From assembly GCF_002917105.1 (NCBI RefSeq), contig NZ_PQFZ01000002.1:468781-532780 (forward strand): DNA of 64,000 nucleotides. The letters are read 5' to 3'. The translations under genes were made by a program, and so were the position numbers. Of the stretch, positions 35,442 to 44,588 are shown one piece after another (within the stretch, counting starts at the first letter, position 1; each line of letters opens with the position of its first letter). The notes under the pieces were generated by a model. It searched no databases. It saw only the letters and a list, made by a program, of their open reading frames with translations, and was not told the origin of the DNA. Source of the stretch: Allobosea psychrotolerans (GTDB lineage Bacteria > Pseudomonadota > Alphaproteobacteria > Rhizobiales > Beijerinckiaceae).

Positions 35442-35774
35442 ATGGACATCCACAAGATCGACTGGAGCCAGCTCCCCTGGACGCCGGTGCGTCCGGGCGT
35501 CGAGCGCAAGGCCTTCTCGGGCAGCGCCGCGACGCTGGCGCTGCACCGATTGATGCCGGGCCATGAGCCAAAACCCCACAGCCATCCCCATGAGCAGATC
35601 GCCTATATCGTCAGCGGCACGATCCGCTTCGTCGTCGGCGGCGAGGAGCATCTGCTGGGGCCGGGCTCGCTCCTGGTCGTGCCGGCCAATGTCGAGCATT
35701 GGGGCGAGGTCGTCGGCGACGAGCCCGTGATCAATCTCGACGTCTTCACGCCGCGCAGGCCTGAATACGCCTGA
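35442..35774 (+). CDS. Small single-domain cupin protein
   Basis: A 110-residue cupin. The first motif is HSHPHEQIAYIVSG (residues 46-59), giving two or three histidines and Glu51 as metal ligands; the second motif is PANVEHWGEV with His86. The domain fills the whole protein, as in small metal-binding cupins that act as isomerases, dioxygenases or sensors. ACAGGAGACAA precedes the ATG. It follows livH by 28 bp, so it may act on the substrate or product of the hyuA-hyuB pathway, for example as a racemase or isomerase. That role is inference only. Confidence 0.82.
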   Translation: MDIHKIDWSQLPWTPVRPGVERKAFSGSAATLALHRLMPGHEPKPHSHPHEQIAYIVSGTIRFVVGGEEHLLGPGSLLVVPANVEHWGEVVGDEPVINLDVFTPRRPEYA

Positions 35775-35918
35775 TTAAGGAAACCACCCATCACCTTGGA
35801 TTGATTCACGAACTCTTGCCCGCCCGTTTCGACGGAACGTCGCCGACTCGGCCAGTGGCGCATCCCTCGATTCTGACGCCGAGACTGCGCAATCAAAGTC
35901 CAGGTTCAAACATCCTGG

Positions 35919-35985
35919 GTATCTTCGAGCGAAGTGGACACAGCTTCACGTGACGAAAATGCGTTGAAATAAGTGGCTTTGGAAT
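35919..35985 (+). repeat. Interspersed intergenic repeat, copy D
   Basis: The copy contains TTCGAGCGAAGTGGACACAG followed by TTCACGTGACGAAAATGCGT and a short A-rich tail. It lies in the 224-bp gap between the convergent cupin and Gfo/Idh genes. The part of the gap before it (35775-35918) shows no gene; a stretch starting TTAAGGAAACCACC could be an old insertion scar but was not identified. Confidence 0.65.
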
Positions 35986-35998
35986 GGTGCGACAGCCT

Positions 35999-37150
35999 TC
36001 ACGGCTCCGCCGTCACCCAGAGCCCGCCCACAGCATGGGAGCGCAGCGCGGCCTCGACCATGGCGACCCCGGCGAAACCATCCTCGATCGTCGGGAAAGT
36101 AACCATGGGATCGAGCGGCGCGCCTTTGCGCCGGGCCAGTATCGCCTCGGCCACCTCCGCATAGATCGTCGCGAAGGCCTCCAGATAGCCTTCCGGATGG
36201 CCCGAGGGAATGCGGCTGACCCGCTGCCCGGCAGCGTTCACTGCCGTCGTGCCGCGCTTGATGAGACGTGGCGCCTCGCCGAGCGGCGACCAGACAAGCT
36301 GATTGGGCTCCTCCTGTGACCAGTCGAGGCCGCCCTTCTCGCCAAAAACCCGCAGTCGCAGGCCGTTGTCGCTGCCCGGCGCGACCTGGCTCGCCCAGAG
36401 CGCCCCGCGCGCGCCATTGCCGTAGCGCAGCAGGATCTGGGCGTTGTCGTCGAGCCGGCGTCCCGGCACGAAGCTGGTCAACTCGGCCAGGATCTGCTCG
36501 GGAGCCATGCCGGTGACGAAATGTGCCAGTTGATAGGCATGGGTCCCGATATCGCCGATGCAGCCGCCCGCGCCCGAACGCGCCGGGTCGGTGCGCCATT
36601 CCGCCTGCTTCTGGCCGCTGGCCTCGAGTGGTCCAGCGAGCCAGTCCTGGGCATATTCCACCTGCACGACCCGGATCGCCCCGAACTCGCCCGCCTGCAC
36701 CATGGCACGGGCATGGCGGACCAGCGGGTAGCCCGAATAATTATAGGTCACCGCGAAGATCAAACCGCTCGCCCGCGCCTTGTCGCGCAGCCGGCGCGCC
36801 TCTGCCAATGTCGCCGTCAGCGGCTTGTCGCAGATCACATGAAGGCCGGCTTCGAGAAAGGCCTCGGCCACCGATGCATGCATATGGTTGGGCGTGACGA
36901 TCGCCACCGCCTCGATGCCGTCGGGGCGCGCGGCCTCGGCGCGGGCCATGCTGCGGTAATCGGGATAGGAGCGCCCTGGCGGAAGCCCGATCGCCTCAGC
37001 CGAACGCATCGCCTTGTCGGGCGAGGCTGAGAGCGCCCCTGCGACCAATTCGTAGCGGTCGTCAAGGCGGGCGGCGATGCGGTGGACGGCGCCGATGAAC
37101 GCGCCTTCGCCGCCGCCGACCATTCCCAATCGAATACGTGGCTCGGGCAT
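35999..37150 (-). CDS. Gfo/Idh/MocA-family oxidoreductase (first)
   Basis: NAD(P)-dependent sugar dehydrogenase of 383 residues. The N-terminal Rossmann fold reads RLGMVGGGEGAFIGAVHRIA, the family-typical substitution of the glycine loop with an extended form. The catalytic-site segment is HVICDKPLTATLAEA with the conserved Lys. The C-terminal alpha/beta domain follows from about residue 130 (FAVTYNYSGYPLVRHARAMV, then GDIGTHAYQLAHFVTG). It is the last gene of the leftward sugar operon, 15 bp after a TIM-barrel isomerase. It probably oxidises a cyclic sugar or polyol, as for inositol or 1,5-anhydro sugars, but the substrate is not known. Confidence 0.9.
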   Translation of the reverse strand: MPEPRIRLGMVGGGEGAFIGAVHRIAARLDDRYELVAGALSASPDKAMRSAEAIGLPPGRSYPDYRSMARAEAARPDGIEAVAIVTPNHMHASVAEAFLEAGLHVICDKPLTATLAEARRLRDKARASGLIFAVTYNYSGYPLVRHARAMVQAGEFGAIRVVQVEYAQDWLAGPLEASGQKQAEWRTDPARSGAGGCIGDIGTHAYQLAHFVTGMAPEQILAELTSFVPGRRLDDNAQILLRYGNGARGALWASQVAPGSDNGLRLRVFGEKGGLDWSQEEPNQLVWSPLGEAPRLIKRGTTAVNAAGQRVSRIPSGHPEGYLEAFATIYAEVAEAILARRKGAPLDPMVTFPTIEDGFAGVAMVEAALRSHAVGGLWVTAEP

Positions 37151-37165
37151 CCCGCGTCTCCTCGT

Positions 37166-38224
37166 TCAGGTCAGGCCCAGCATGCGGCGCAATTGCGCAT
37201 CGTCGCTTCCGGCGCCGGCGAAATCATCGAACGCCTTGTCGGTGACGCGGATGATCTGGTCGGCGATGAAGGCCGCGCCCTCGCGTGCGCCATCCTCTGG
37301 GTGTTTCAGGCAGCACTCCCATTCCAGCACCGCCCAACGGTCATAACCGATGGCGGCGAGTTTGGAGAAGATCGCCTTGAAATCGACCTGCCCGTCGCCC
37401 AGCGAGCGGAAACGACCGGCGCGATCGAGCCAGGGCTGGAAGCCGGAATAGACGCCTTGCCGGCCGCTCGGATTGAACTCCGCATCCTTGACGTGGAAGG
37501 CGCGGATGCGCTCGGCATAGATGTCGATGAAAGCGAGATAATCGAGCTGCTGCAGCAGGAAATGCGACGGATCGTAATTGATCGCGCAGCGCGGATGGTT
37601 GCCGACGCGCTCCAGGAACATCTCGAAGGTCGCGCCATCGAAGACGTCCTCACCGGGATGGATCTCGTAGCAGAGATCGACGCCGGCCTCCTCATAGGCG
37701 TCGAGGATCGGCCGCCAGCGCCGGCCGAGTTCCTCGAAGGCGGTCTCGATCAGCCCCGGCGCGCGCTGCGGCCAGGGATACAGGAAGGGCCAGGCGAGCG
37801 CCCCGGTGAAGCTGACGCTGCCGCTGAGCCCAAGGCGGCGCGAGGCTTGCGCGGCCTTCATGAGCTGGTCGACGGCCCAGGCCTGGCGCGCCTGCGGCTT
37901 GCCCCTGAGGGCCGCTGGGGCGAAGCCGTCGAAGGCCTCGTCATAGGCGGGGTGGACGGCGACGAGCTGGCCCTGGAGATGGGTCGAGAGCTCGGTGATC
38001 GCGAGGCCATGGCTTGCCGCGATGCCTGCGACCTCGTCGCAATAGCTCTGCGAGCCCGCCGCCTTGTCGAGATCGAACAGGCGGGCATCGAAGGTCGGGA
38101 TCTGGACGCCCTTGTAGCCGAGCCCGGAAGCCCAGCCGCAGATCCCGTCGAAGCTGTCGAACGGCGCGGCGTCGCCGGCGAACTGCGCCAGGAAGAGCGC
38201 CGGTCCTTTCATGGTGGCTGGCAT
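37166..38224 (-). CDS. TIM-barrel sugar phosphate isomerase/epimerase (first)
   Basis: A 352-residue protein of the xylose isomerase-like TIM-barrel family. Barrel strands carry conserved acidic and histidine residues: LCYEIHPGEDVFD, INYDPSHFLLQ, AFHVKDAEFN and AVLEWECCL, which together form the metal site. Relatives include inosose dehydratase, tagatose epimerase and 3-ketoglycoside-processing enzymes. It lies between two Gfo/Idh genes and is followed by one after 15 bp, a pairing common in pathways that oxidise a sugar to a keto form and then isomerise or cleave it. Specific chemistry cannot be assigned. Confidence 0.88.
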   Translation of the reverse strand: MPATMKGPALFLAQFAGDAAPFDSFDGICGWASGLGYKGVQIPTFDARLFDLDKAAGSQSYCDEVAGIAASHGLAITELSTHLQGQLVAVHPAYDEAFDGFAPAALRGKPQARQAWAVDQLMKAAQASRRLGLSGSVSFTGALAWPFLYPWPQRAPGLIETAFEELGRRWRPILDAYEEAGVDLCYEIHPGEDVFDGATFEMFLERVGNHPRCAINYDPSHFLLQQLDYLAFIDIYAERIRAFHVKDAEFNPSGRQGVYSGFQPWLDRAGRFRSLGDGQVDFKAIFSKLAAIGYDRWAVLEWECCLKHPEDGAREGAAFIADQIIRVTDKAFDDFAGAGSDDAQLRRMLGLT

Positions 38225-38341
38225 CGGTCTCTCCTGCGCGTCCGGCGTCTCTGGTTGATGCTGCAGACCAGCTCCAGCCGGTCCCGGATTGGCCTCCGGA
38301 GCGTCTCCCCGGAGGAATAGGCGGCGAATCGCGAGCCCCGC

Positions 38342-39502
38342 TCAGCCCGCCGCAGCGCGCCAATAGGACGCCGCCTCCGCATCGGAGAGCGGCGCGGGCC
38401 GCTCTATGCGCGACTCCACCGCGATCGTGCCGCCATGCTCGCCGGCCCGCAGGATCGCATGCATGGCTTCCAGCACATGGGCCGCGAAAGCGCCCGACGC
38501 GCGATGCGGCGTTCCGTGCAGGACAGCGCTTGCCAATTCGGCGATGCCGAGGCAGCGGTAATTCGCCCGGTCTGGAGCGCTGGCGGGCCAGTTCGGCGAG
38601 CGCCAGTTCGGCTTGCCGTAGAGCCGGTCCGCGGAATCGAGCACCTGCCAGTCCTCGCCGCGCGCGGTGATCTCGACCGTGCCGCCGAAGAAATTCGGAT
38701 CAGGCGCACGCAATGAGCCCTCAGTGCCGTAAAGCTCGATCGGCGGATGGCCGTGCTTCCACACGTCCCAGCTCATCGACAGCACGATGTCCGCGCCTTC
38801 CGCGAAATGCAGCAGCGCCATCACGGTCGTCGGCGTCTCGACCGTGATGCGGTCGCCCTTGCGCGCTCCCTCGGCTGTGACCAGCCGCTCGGCGAAACCG
38901 ATCGAGGCGCGCGCCTGTACGCTCTCGATCGGCCCGAGCAGGTTGCACAGCGCGCCGAGATAATAGGGCCCGATGTCGAGGATCGGCCCGCCGCCGGGCT
39001 TGAAGAAGAACTCCGGATTCGGGTGCCAATGCTCCATGCCGTGGGACATCAGGAAGCAGGAACCCGCCAGGATGCGCCCGACCTTGCCACCATCGATCGT
39101 CTCCCGCGCGAGCCTTCCGCCCGCGCCGAGAAAGGTGTCGGGTGCGCAGCCGAGCTTCAGTCCGCGCCGATCAGCCTCTTGCACGAGGCGCAAGCCGTCC
39201 TCCGCCGAGACGCAGAGCGGCTTTTCCGAGAAGACATGCTTGTCCGCCGTGAGCGCGGCATGGCTCACCGCGAAATGGGCGTTCGGCGTCGTCAGATTGA
39301 CGACGACATCGACCTCCGGATCACGCAGCAATTCATCGATCGTAAGCGCCCGGATGCCGAATTTTTCAGCCTGGGCGCGCGCGCTGTCCGCCAGGAGATC
39401 GGCGCAGGCGACGAGGCGTACGCCTCGAAACAGCGCGAGGTTCTGCATGTAGATGGTTGAAATGACTCCGCAACCGACGATTCCGACACCAAGTTCGGTC
39501 AT
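38342..39502 (-). CDS. Gfo/Idh/MocA-family oxidoreductase (second)
   Basis: NAD(P)-dependent dehydrogenase of about 386 residues. From the ATG at 39502 the Rossmann motif is GVGIVGCGVISTIYMQNL, the conserved segment is HVFSEKPLCVSAEDG with the catalytic Lys, and the substrate domain includes GGPILDIGPYYLGALCNLLG. It differs from the first Gfo/Idh enzyme of this operon in the substrate domain and is closer to the glucose-fructose oxidoreductase type with an SEKP motif. It is 10 bp after the second TIM-barrel gene. A longer start at 39565 would overlap that gene and is less likely. Confidence 0.9.
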   Translation of the reverse strand: MTELGVGIVGCGVISTIYMQNLALFRGVRLVACADLLADSARAQAEKFGIRALTIDELLRDPEVDVVVNLTTPNAHFAVSHAALTADKHVFSEKPLCVSAEDGLRLVQEADRRGLKLGCAPDTFLGAGGRLARETIDGGKVGRILAGSCFLMSHGMEHWHPNPEFFFKPGGGPILDIGPYYLGALCNLLGPIESVQARASIGFAERLVTAEGARKGDRITVETPTTVMALLHFAEGADIVLSMSWDVWKHGHPPIELYGTEGSLRAPDPNFFGGTVEITARGEDWQVLDSADRLYGKPNWRSPNWPASAPDRANYRCLGIAELASAVLHGTPHRASGAFAAHVLEAMHAILRAGEHGGTIAVESRIERPAPLSDAEAASYWRAAAG

Positions 39503-39512
39503 GCCCTGCTCC

Positions 39513-40271
39513 TCAGCGCCAGGATGAGACGGTGGCGAAGGCGCGCCGGGCAAAGCGGGCGACATCGTTGGGCTTGTCGTGCTCGGCGACGAACAGCGTC
39601 ACGCCGATCTCGTGGAGCACCGGCAGGAGCTCTCCCCAATCGAGCACGCCATGGCCGGGATCGGCCCAGCCATCCTCGTCCAGGCATTGGCCGGCAGGAG
39701 CGATGTCCTTGACATGGACGGCCTTGACGCGACCGGCATAGCGCCTGACCTCGGCTGCGGGATCGGCCCCGCCGCGCACGATCCAGGCAAGATCCGCCTC
39801 CCACAGAATGTCGGGCGCCTCCTGCAGCATGATGTCGAGGAAGCGCCGGCCATCCGCCGCCCTGCCATATTCCCAATGATGGTTGTGCCAGCCGAAGCTC
39901 AGCCCCTCGCCGGCGACGACCTTGCCGATCCGGTTGAGCTCCTGGCCGATGGCCTTCCATTCGGCCTCGCCGCCCTCGCGCTCGCCGAGCGGCGGTGCGG
40001 GTGCGTAGATCGTGCCGACGCCGAGATCGCGGCACAGCCTGACCGTCGCCACCGGGTCCGCCCGCAGGCGGTCCAGGCCGACGTGCGATGTCGGGGCCGC
40101 GATGCCGTGACGCTCGAGCAGCCCCTTCAGCCTGTCCGGCTCGTTCAGAAGCCCGCCGAAGGGCTCGACCTTGCGATAGCCGAGGCCGGCCAGCAGCTCG
40201 AACTGCGTCTCCAGCGGCTCGAGCATCCTGGCCGAGTAGAGCTGGAACGAAAGACCATCGAGCGGCGTCAT
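39513..40271 (-). CDS. TIM-barrel sugar phosphate isomerase/epimerase (second)
   Basis: A 252-residue enzyme of the same xylose isomerase-like superfamily as the 37166-38224 gene but 100 residues shorter. Metal-site strands are FGWHNHHWEYG, ILWEADLAWIVRGG, AVHVKDIAPAG and LFVAEHDKPND. It is followed by a Gfo/Idh gene after 10 bp and preceded by the transporter ATPase gene at 26 bp. The operon thus has two dehydrogenase/TIM-barrel pairs, suggesting two consecutive oxidation-and-rearrangement steps. Its start at 40271 has a usable AGGA-like sequence upstream. Confidence 0.88.
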   Translation of the reverse strand: MTPLDGLSFQLYSARMLEPLETQFELLAGLGYRKVEPFGGLLNEPDRLKGLLERHGIAAPTSHVGLDRLRADPVATVRLCRDLGVGTIYAPAPPLGEREGGEAEWKAIGQELNRIGKVVAGEGLSFGWHNHHWEYGRAADGRRFLDIMLQEAPDILWEADLAWIVRGGADPAAEVRRYAGRVKAVHVKDIAPAGQCLDEDGWADPGHGVLDWGELLPVLHEIGVTLFVAEHDKPNDVARFARRAFATVSSWR

Positions 40272-40297
40272 GAGGCGTCCTTTCGGTTATGCGGGGG

Positions 40298-41374
40298 TCA
40301 GAGACGCCGGCCGGTGGCGGCGTCGAACAGGTTGAGCTTGTCGGCCGGCAGCCTGAGCTGCATCGCCGCGCCCGCGACGGTGCAGGCCTCCGCCGGCAGG
40401 CGCATCGAGAGCGGATGGCCGCCGACCCGCAGCCAGGCGAGCTGATCGCTACCCATCGGCTCGACCATCTCGATTTTGGCTGGAACGCCGCCGCCGGCTT
40501 CGACATGCTCGGGGCGGATGCCGAGCTCGACAGGCGCGCCGTCTTGCGGCGAGGCCTCGAAAGCGTAGCCGTTCAGCGGGATGGCGATGCCCTCGCTCAG
40601 AAAGCAGGGCGCGCCCTCCCTCACCGCGAAGGCGCCGGGCAGGAAGTTCATCGCCGGCGAGCCGACGAAGGAGGCCACGAACCGGTTCGCCGGCCGGCGG
40701 TAGATCTCATTGGGCGTGCCAAGCTGCTGGATCACCCGGTCCTTCATCACCGCGATGCGGTCGGCCAGCGTCAGCGCCTCGATCTGGTCGTGGGTGACGT
40801 AGATCATCGTCGCCGCCAGGCGCTGGTGCAGGCGCTTGATCTCGACCCGCAATTCGGCGCGAAGCTGGGCGTCGAGATTGGAGAGCGGCTCGTCGAACAG
40901 ATAGACGCCGGCATCGCGCACCAAAGCGCGGCCAATGGCGACGCGCTGGCGCTGGCCGCCAGAGAGCTCGGCCGGCCGGCGATCGAGCAATTCGGTGATC
41001 TGCAGCGTCGCTGCGGCAGCCTTGACCCGCCGCTCGATCTCGGGCTTCGGCATGCCGGCGACCTTGAGGCCGAAGGACATGTTGCCGCGCACGGTCATGC
41101 GCGGATAGAGCGCATAGGACTGGAACACCATGGCGATGCCACGATCCTTCGGCTCCTCCCAGGTGACGTTCTTGCCGCCGATCCAGATTTGCCCGGCCTG
41201 CACGTCGATGAGGCCTGCGACCGCGTTCAGCAGCGTCGACTTCCCGCAGCCGGAGGGACCGAGCAGGACGATGAACTCCGATTGCGCCACATCGAGATCG
41301 AGCTTCTCCAGCACGCGCACCGCGCCGAAGGAAATCTCGACCCCGCGAATGGAGACGTCGCAAAGCTTGCCCAT
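40298..41374 (-). CDS. Carbohydrate ABC transporter ATP-binding protein (MalK/UgpC-type)
   Basis: ATPase of 358 residues for a CUT1-type sugar importer. The ATPase domain has Walker A GPSGCGKST (39-47), signature LSGGQRQ (137-143) and Walker B VYLFDEPLSNLDAQ. The MalK-like regulatory/OB-fold extension takes up the last 120 residues (beginning about FVASFVGSPAMNFLPG). It lies 2 bp after the permease gene and heads the catabolic part of the operon. Substrate specificity is set by the binding protein at 43279. Confidence 0.93.
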   Translation of the reverse strand: MGKLCDVSIRGVEISFGAVRVLEKLDLDVAQSEFIVLLGPSGCGKSTLLNAVAGLIDVQAGQIWIGGKNVTWEEPKDRGIAMVFQSYALYPRMTVRGNMSFGLKVAGMPKPEIERRVKAAAATLQITELLDRRPAELSGGQRQRVAIGRALVRDAGVYLFDEPLSNLDAQLRAELRVEIKRLHQRLAATMIYVTHDQIEALTLADRIAVMKDRVIQQLGTPNEIYRRPANRFVASFVGSPAMNFLPGAFAVREGAPCFLSEGIAIPLNGYAFEASPQDGAPVELGIRPEHVEAGGGVPAKIEMVEPMGSDQLAWLRVGGHPLSMRLPAEACTVAGAAMQLRLPADKLNLFDAATGRRL

Positions 41375-41376
41375 GG

Positions 41377-42270
41377 TCAGCCTTTCACCGCGCCGGCGGC
41401 GATGCCGCGCACGAACCAGCGCCCGGAGGCGAAATAGACGGCGAGCGGGACCAAGGCCGTGAGGAGCGTCGCGGCCATGTCGACATTGTAGGCGCGCTCG
41501 CCCTGGGTGGAGTTGACGATATTGTTGAGCTGTACGGTCATCGGCAGGTTCTCGCGCCCGGCGAAGATCAGCCCGAGAATGAAGTCGTTCCAGATGCCGG
41601 TGACCTGCAGGATGACGGCGACGATCAGCATCGGCGTTGCCATCGGCAGCATCACCGACCAGAAGATGCGGAAGAAGCCCGCCCCATCGACGCGCGCGGC
41701 CTTGAACAATTCCTGCGGCAGCGAGGCGAAGTAATTGCGGAACAGCAGCGTCATCGTCGGCAGGCCGAAGATGGTGTGGATCAGCACGATGCCGAGGATC
41801 GAGTTATTGATCCCGGCAAAGGCGAAGACGCGCACCAGCGGGTAGATGAAGATCTGGTAGGGCACGAAGGCCACGATCATCAGGGCGCCGAAGAGCAGGC
41901 CTGCCCCGCACACCCGCCAAAAGGACAGCGCGTAGCCGGTGAGCGAGCCGACCGCGATCGAGGCGGCGACGGACGGCAGCAGGATCTTCACAGAATTGGC
42001 GAAGCCGACGCTGATGCCGTCGCATCTCAGCCCGGTGCAGGCCGCCGACCAGGCCTTGATCCAGGGCTCCAGGGTCGGCGCGCGCGGCAGGGCCAGGATC
42101 GCCCCGAGGCGGATCTCCTCCATCGGCTTGAGCGAGGTGACGAGCATCACATAGAGCGGCGTCAGGAAGAACAGCGCCGTCACGGTCAGGAAGGCGTAGA
42201 CGCCGATGCGGGCGGGCGTCAGTCGGCGCGGCCGCATGCCGGCGGGCTGGGTCACGGCGAGCGCGCTCAT
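41377..42270 (-). CDS. Carbohydrate ABC transporter permease (MalG-type)
   Basis: Inner-membrane permease of 297 residues with six predicted helices. A short cytoplasmic tail (MSALAVTQPAG) precedes the first helix; the coupling EAA loop reads EAARVDGAG-like, here FKAARVDGAGFFRIFWSVML. The C-terminal motif WFVRGIAAGAVKG is typical of MalG-type proteins. The start overlaps the stop of the upstream permease as ATGA. A periplasmic loop of about 35 residues holds CTGLRCDG, which is less usual. Works with the MalF-type partner. Confidence 0.92.
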   Translation of the reverse strand: MSALAVTQPAGMRPRRLTPARIGVYAFLTVTALFFLTPLYVMLVTSLKPMEEIRLGAILALPRAPTLEPWIKAWSAACTGLRCDGISVGFANSVKILLPSVAASIAVGSLTGYALSFWRVCGAGLLFGALMIVAFVPYQIFIYPLVRVFAFAGINNSILGIVLIHTIFGLPTMTLLFRNYFASLPQELFKAARVDGAGFFRIFWSVMLPMATPMLIVAVILQVTGIWNDFILGLIFAGRENLPMTVQLNNIVNSTQGERAYNVDMAATLLTALVPLAVYFASGRWFVRGIAAGAVKG

Positions 42271-43160
42271 GCCTGCGCCCTCCGCGTCCGGCGGCTCTGC
42301 CAGACCAGCCAGGGCGCGACCACAGCGGCAACCGTGATCAGCATCGAGGTCGCGGCCGCCGTGGCAAGGCCGAGATTGCCGCGCTCGAACAGGTGGTCCA
42401 TGACGAATTTCGCCGGCACCTCCGAGGCGACCCCGGGTCCGCCATTGGTCATCGCGACCGAGAGGTCGTAGAGGCGCACCACGCTGGTCGCGAGCAGGAC
42501 GGCGGCGGTGGCGAAGCTCGCGCCGAGCATCGGGATCACGATCGAGAGATAGACCCGCCAGGGCGGCAGGCCGTCGATCCTGGCCGCCTTCCAGATATCC
42601 TCGTCGATGCCGCGCAGGCCCGCCAGCATGATCGCCATGACGAGGCCCGCCGCATGCCAGACGGCGGCGAAGACCAGCGTGTAGATCACCATGTCCTGGC
42701 GCACGATCCAGTCGAAGCGGAAGGACGGGAAACCGAGGTCCCGGACCATCTTCTCGATGCCGAAGCCCGGGTTCAGCAACCACTGCCAGACCAGGCCGGT
42801 GACGATGAACGACATCGAATAGGGGTAGAGGAAGATCGAGCGCAGCGTGTTCTCGGCCCGCACGCGCTGATCGATCGCCACCGCCAGCAGGAAGCCCAGC
42901 GCCAGGCTCGCGATCAGGAACAGCGAGCCGAACACGGCAAGATTGGCGACCGAGACCTGCCAGCGCTCATTGCCCATCAGGGAGGCGTACTGGCGCAAGC
43001 CCACGAAGGTGGAATTCGGCAGCATCCGCGACGATGTCAGCGAGATCCACACGGTCCAGGCCGTGCAGCCGAGATAGACCACGACGAGGACCAGCAGCGC
43101 CGGCGACAGAGCGAGGCCCGCTGCGAGCCGGGACGCGGTTCGGTGTCTCACGAGGGGCAT
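42267..43160 (-). CDS. Carbohydrate ABC transporter permease (MalF-type)
   Basis: Inner-membrane permease of 297 residues, CUT1 family. The first helix is LAAGLALSPALLVLVVVYLG, followed by the WISLTSSRMLPNSTFVGL region common in these proteins. The EAA loop is EDIWKAARIDGLPPWRVYLS. It lies 118 bp after the binding-protein gene; that gap contains no gene and has G/C-rich inverted stretches that may attenuate transcription of the transporter relative to the binding protein. Confidence 0.92.
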   Translation of the reverse strand: MPLVRHRTASRLAAGLALSPALLVLVVVYLGCTAWTVWISLTSSRMLPNSTFVGLRQYASLMGNERWQVSVANLAVFGSLFLIASLALGFLLAVAIDQRVRAENTLRSIFLYPYSMSFIVTGLVWQWLLNPGFGIEKMVRDLGFPSFRFDWIVRQDMVIYTLVFAAVWHAAGLVMAIMLAGLRGIDEDIWKAARIDGLPPWRVYLSIVIPMLGASFATAAVLLATSVVRLYDLSVAMTNGGPGVASEVPAKFVMDHLFERGNLGLATAAATSMLITVAAVVAPWLVWQSRRTRRAQA

Positions 43161-43278
43161 GACAAAGCTCCGCCGCCGAGCGACCTAAGGGGAATGGGTG
43201 ATGCTCCGGGGAGCCCCTGGAGCCGCCCTCGCCTGTCAAGGCGAGGGCGATGAGGCGAGTGAAGGTCCCGCCGGGCCG

Positions 43279-44523
43279 TCAGAAAGGCTGCTTCAGCACA
43301 TCGGCGACCTTCGCCATGAAGGCGTCGGCGGTCATCGCCGGCGTGTTCCAATATTGCGAGATCACATCCTCCATCGCGCCGGTCAGGGCGGGAGGCGAGA
43401 GCATCTCCTGGGCAGCAACCTGATGCTTCTTGTCCGCCAGGAGCTTCACCGCCTTCTGCGCGCAGGCGTCGAGGGAGCTGACATCGAGATCGAGCCGGAC
43501 CGGGATCGAGCCCTTCTTCTGGGCGAAGCGGATCTGCGTTTCCGGCTCGAGCATCACCTTGGCGAGCACCAATTGCGCCTTCTGCTGGGCAGGATCCTTG
43601 AGCTTGGGAAAGGCAAAGACGTCGCCTCCCATCACATAGCCGCCCTCGTTCGAGAGGATAGCGCAGCCGAACTCCTTGCCCGCCGTCTGGCCGGCCGCGG
43701 CGAACTCGCCCTTGGCCCAGTCGCCCATGATCTGCATCCCGGCCTTGCCCTGGATCACCAGATTGGTGGCGTCGTTCCAGTTCCGTCCGGGGGCGCCCGG
43801 GTCGATATAGCCGCGCAGCTTGCCATAGGTCTCGGCGACCGCCCTGAATTCGGGGCTCCTGGCCGCGGCCGGGTCGCGCTTGCCATGGATCGCCGCCCAG
43901 AGCGCAGTACCGCCCTTGCCGACCAGCACAGCATTGAAGAGGCCGCGCTCCCAGGTCTTCTGGCCGCTGAAGGCGAGCGGGATCAGGCCCGCAACCTTGA
44001 GCTTCTCGAGCGCGACGAGCGCCTCGTCCCAGTTCGCGGGCTCGGATGCGCCGGCCTTCTCGAGCGCGGCCTTGGACAGCCACAACCAGTTCTGCCCGTG
44101 GATATTGACCGGCACAGCATACATCTTGCCGTTGCGGGTCGTGGCGTCGATGATCGCCTGAGGCATGAAGCTCTTCCACTTCTGCTCGGTCGCGATCTGA
44201 TCGACGTCGCGCAGCAGATCGTTCTCGACCAGTTCATCGAACTGCTTGCCGGTGTTGAACTGCATGGCGGTCGGCGGCGTGCCGCCGACGACGCGGTTGA
44301 TGGCGGCAGTGCGGGCGTTGACGCCCCCGGCGATCGCCGTATCGACCCAGGTTCCGCCCGCTTTCGCGAACTGTTCGGCGAAGACCTTCACCGCCGCCGA
44401 CTCGCCGCCCGAGGTCCACCAATGGATGACCTCTGCCTTCATCTCCTGCGCATTTGCCGCCTGGAACGAGGCGCCGGCCGCGCACGCCAAGGCGAGAGCC
44501 GTCAAGCAAGGCTTGAGCTTCAT
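43279..44523 (-). CDS. Carbohydrate ABC transporter substrate-binding protein
   Basis: Periplasmic binding protein of 414 residues, family 1 (MalE/UgpB type). The start is the ATG at 44523, giving MKLKPCLTALALACAAGASF with cleavage near NAQ. The mature protein begins EVIHWWTSGGESAAVKVFAE, a characteristic sugar-binding opening. Tryptophan-rich segments (NWLWLSKAALEKAG, WERGLFNAVLVGKGG) fit carbohydrate stacking. It is the first gene of the leftward sugar operon. A perfect LacI-type operator lies 66 bp upstream, and the LacI gene itself is divergent. Confidence 0.92.
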   Translation of the reverse strand: MKLKPCLTALALACAAGASFQAANAQEMKAEVIHWWTSGGESAAVKVFAEQFAKAGGTWVDTAIAGGVNARTAAINRVVGGTPPTAMQFNTGKQFDELVENDLLRDVDQIATEQKWKSFMPQAIIDATTRNGKMYAVPVNIHGQNWLWLSKAALEKAGASEPANWDEALVALEKLKVAGLIPLAFSGQKTWERGLFNAVLVGKGGTALWAAIHGKRDPAAARSPEFRAVAETYGKLRGYIDPGAPGRNWNDATNLVIQGKAGMQIMGDWAKGEFAAAGQTAGKEFGCAILSNEGGYVMGGDVFAFPKLKDPAQQKAQLVLAKVMLEPETQIRFAQKKGSIPVRLDLDVSSLDACAQKAVKLLADKKHQVAAQEMLSPPALTGAMEDVISQYWNTPAMTADAFMAKVADVLKQPF

Positions 44524-44588
44524 GATCCTGTCCTCCCTGTCTTCGCATCGTCGTTGAGCCCGTGTCCGGGTGCGCTGCGATTTCGATT

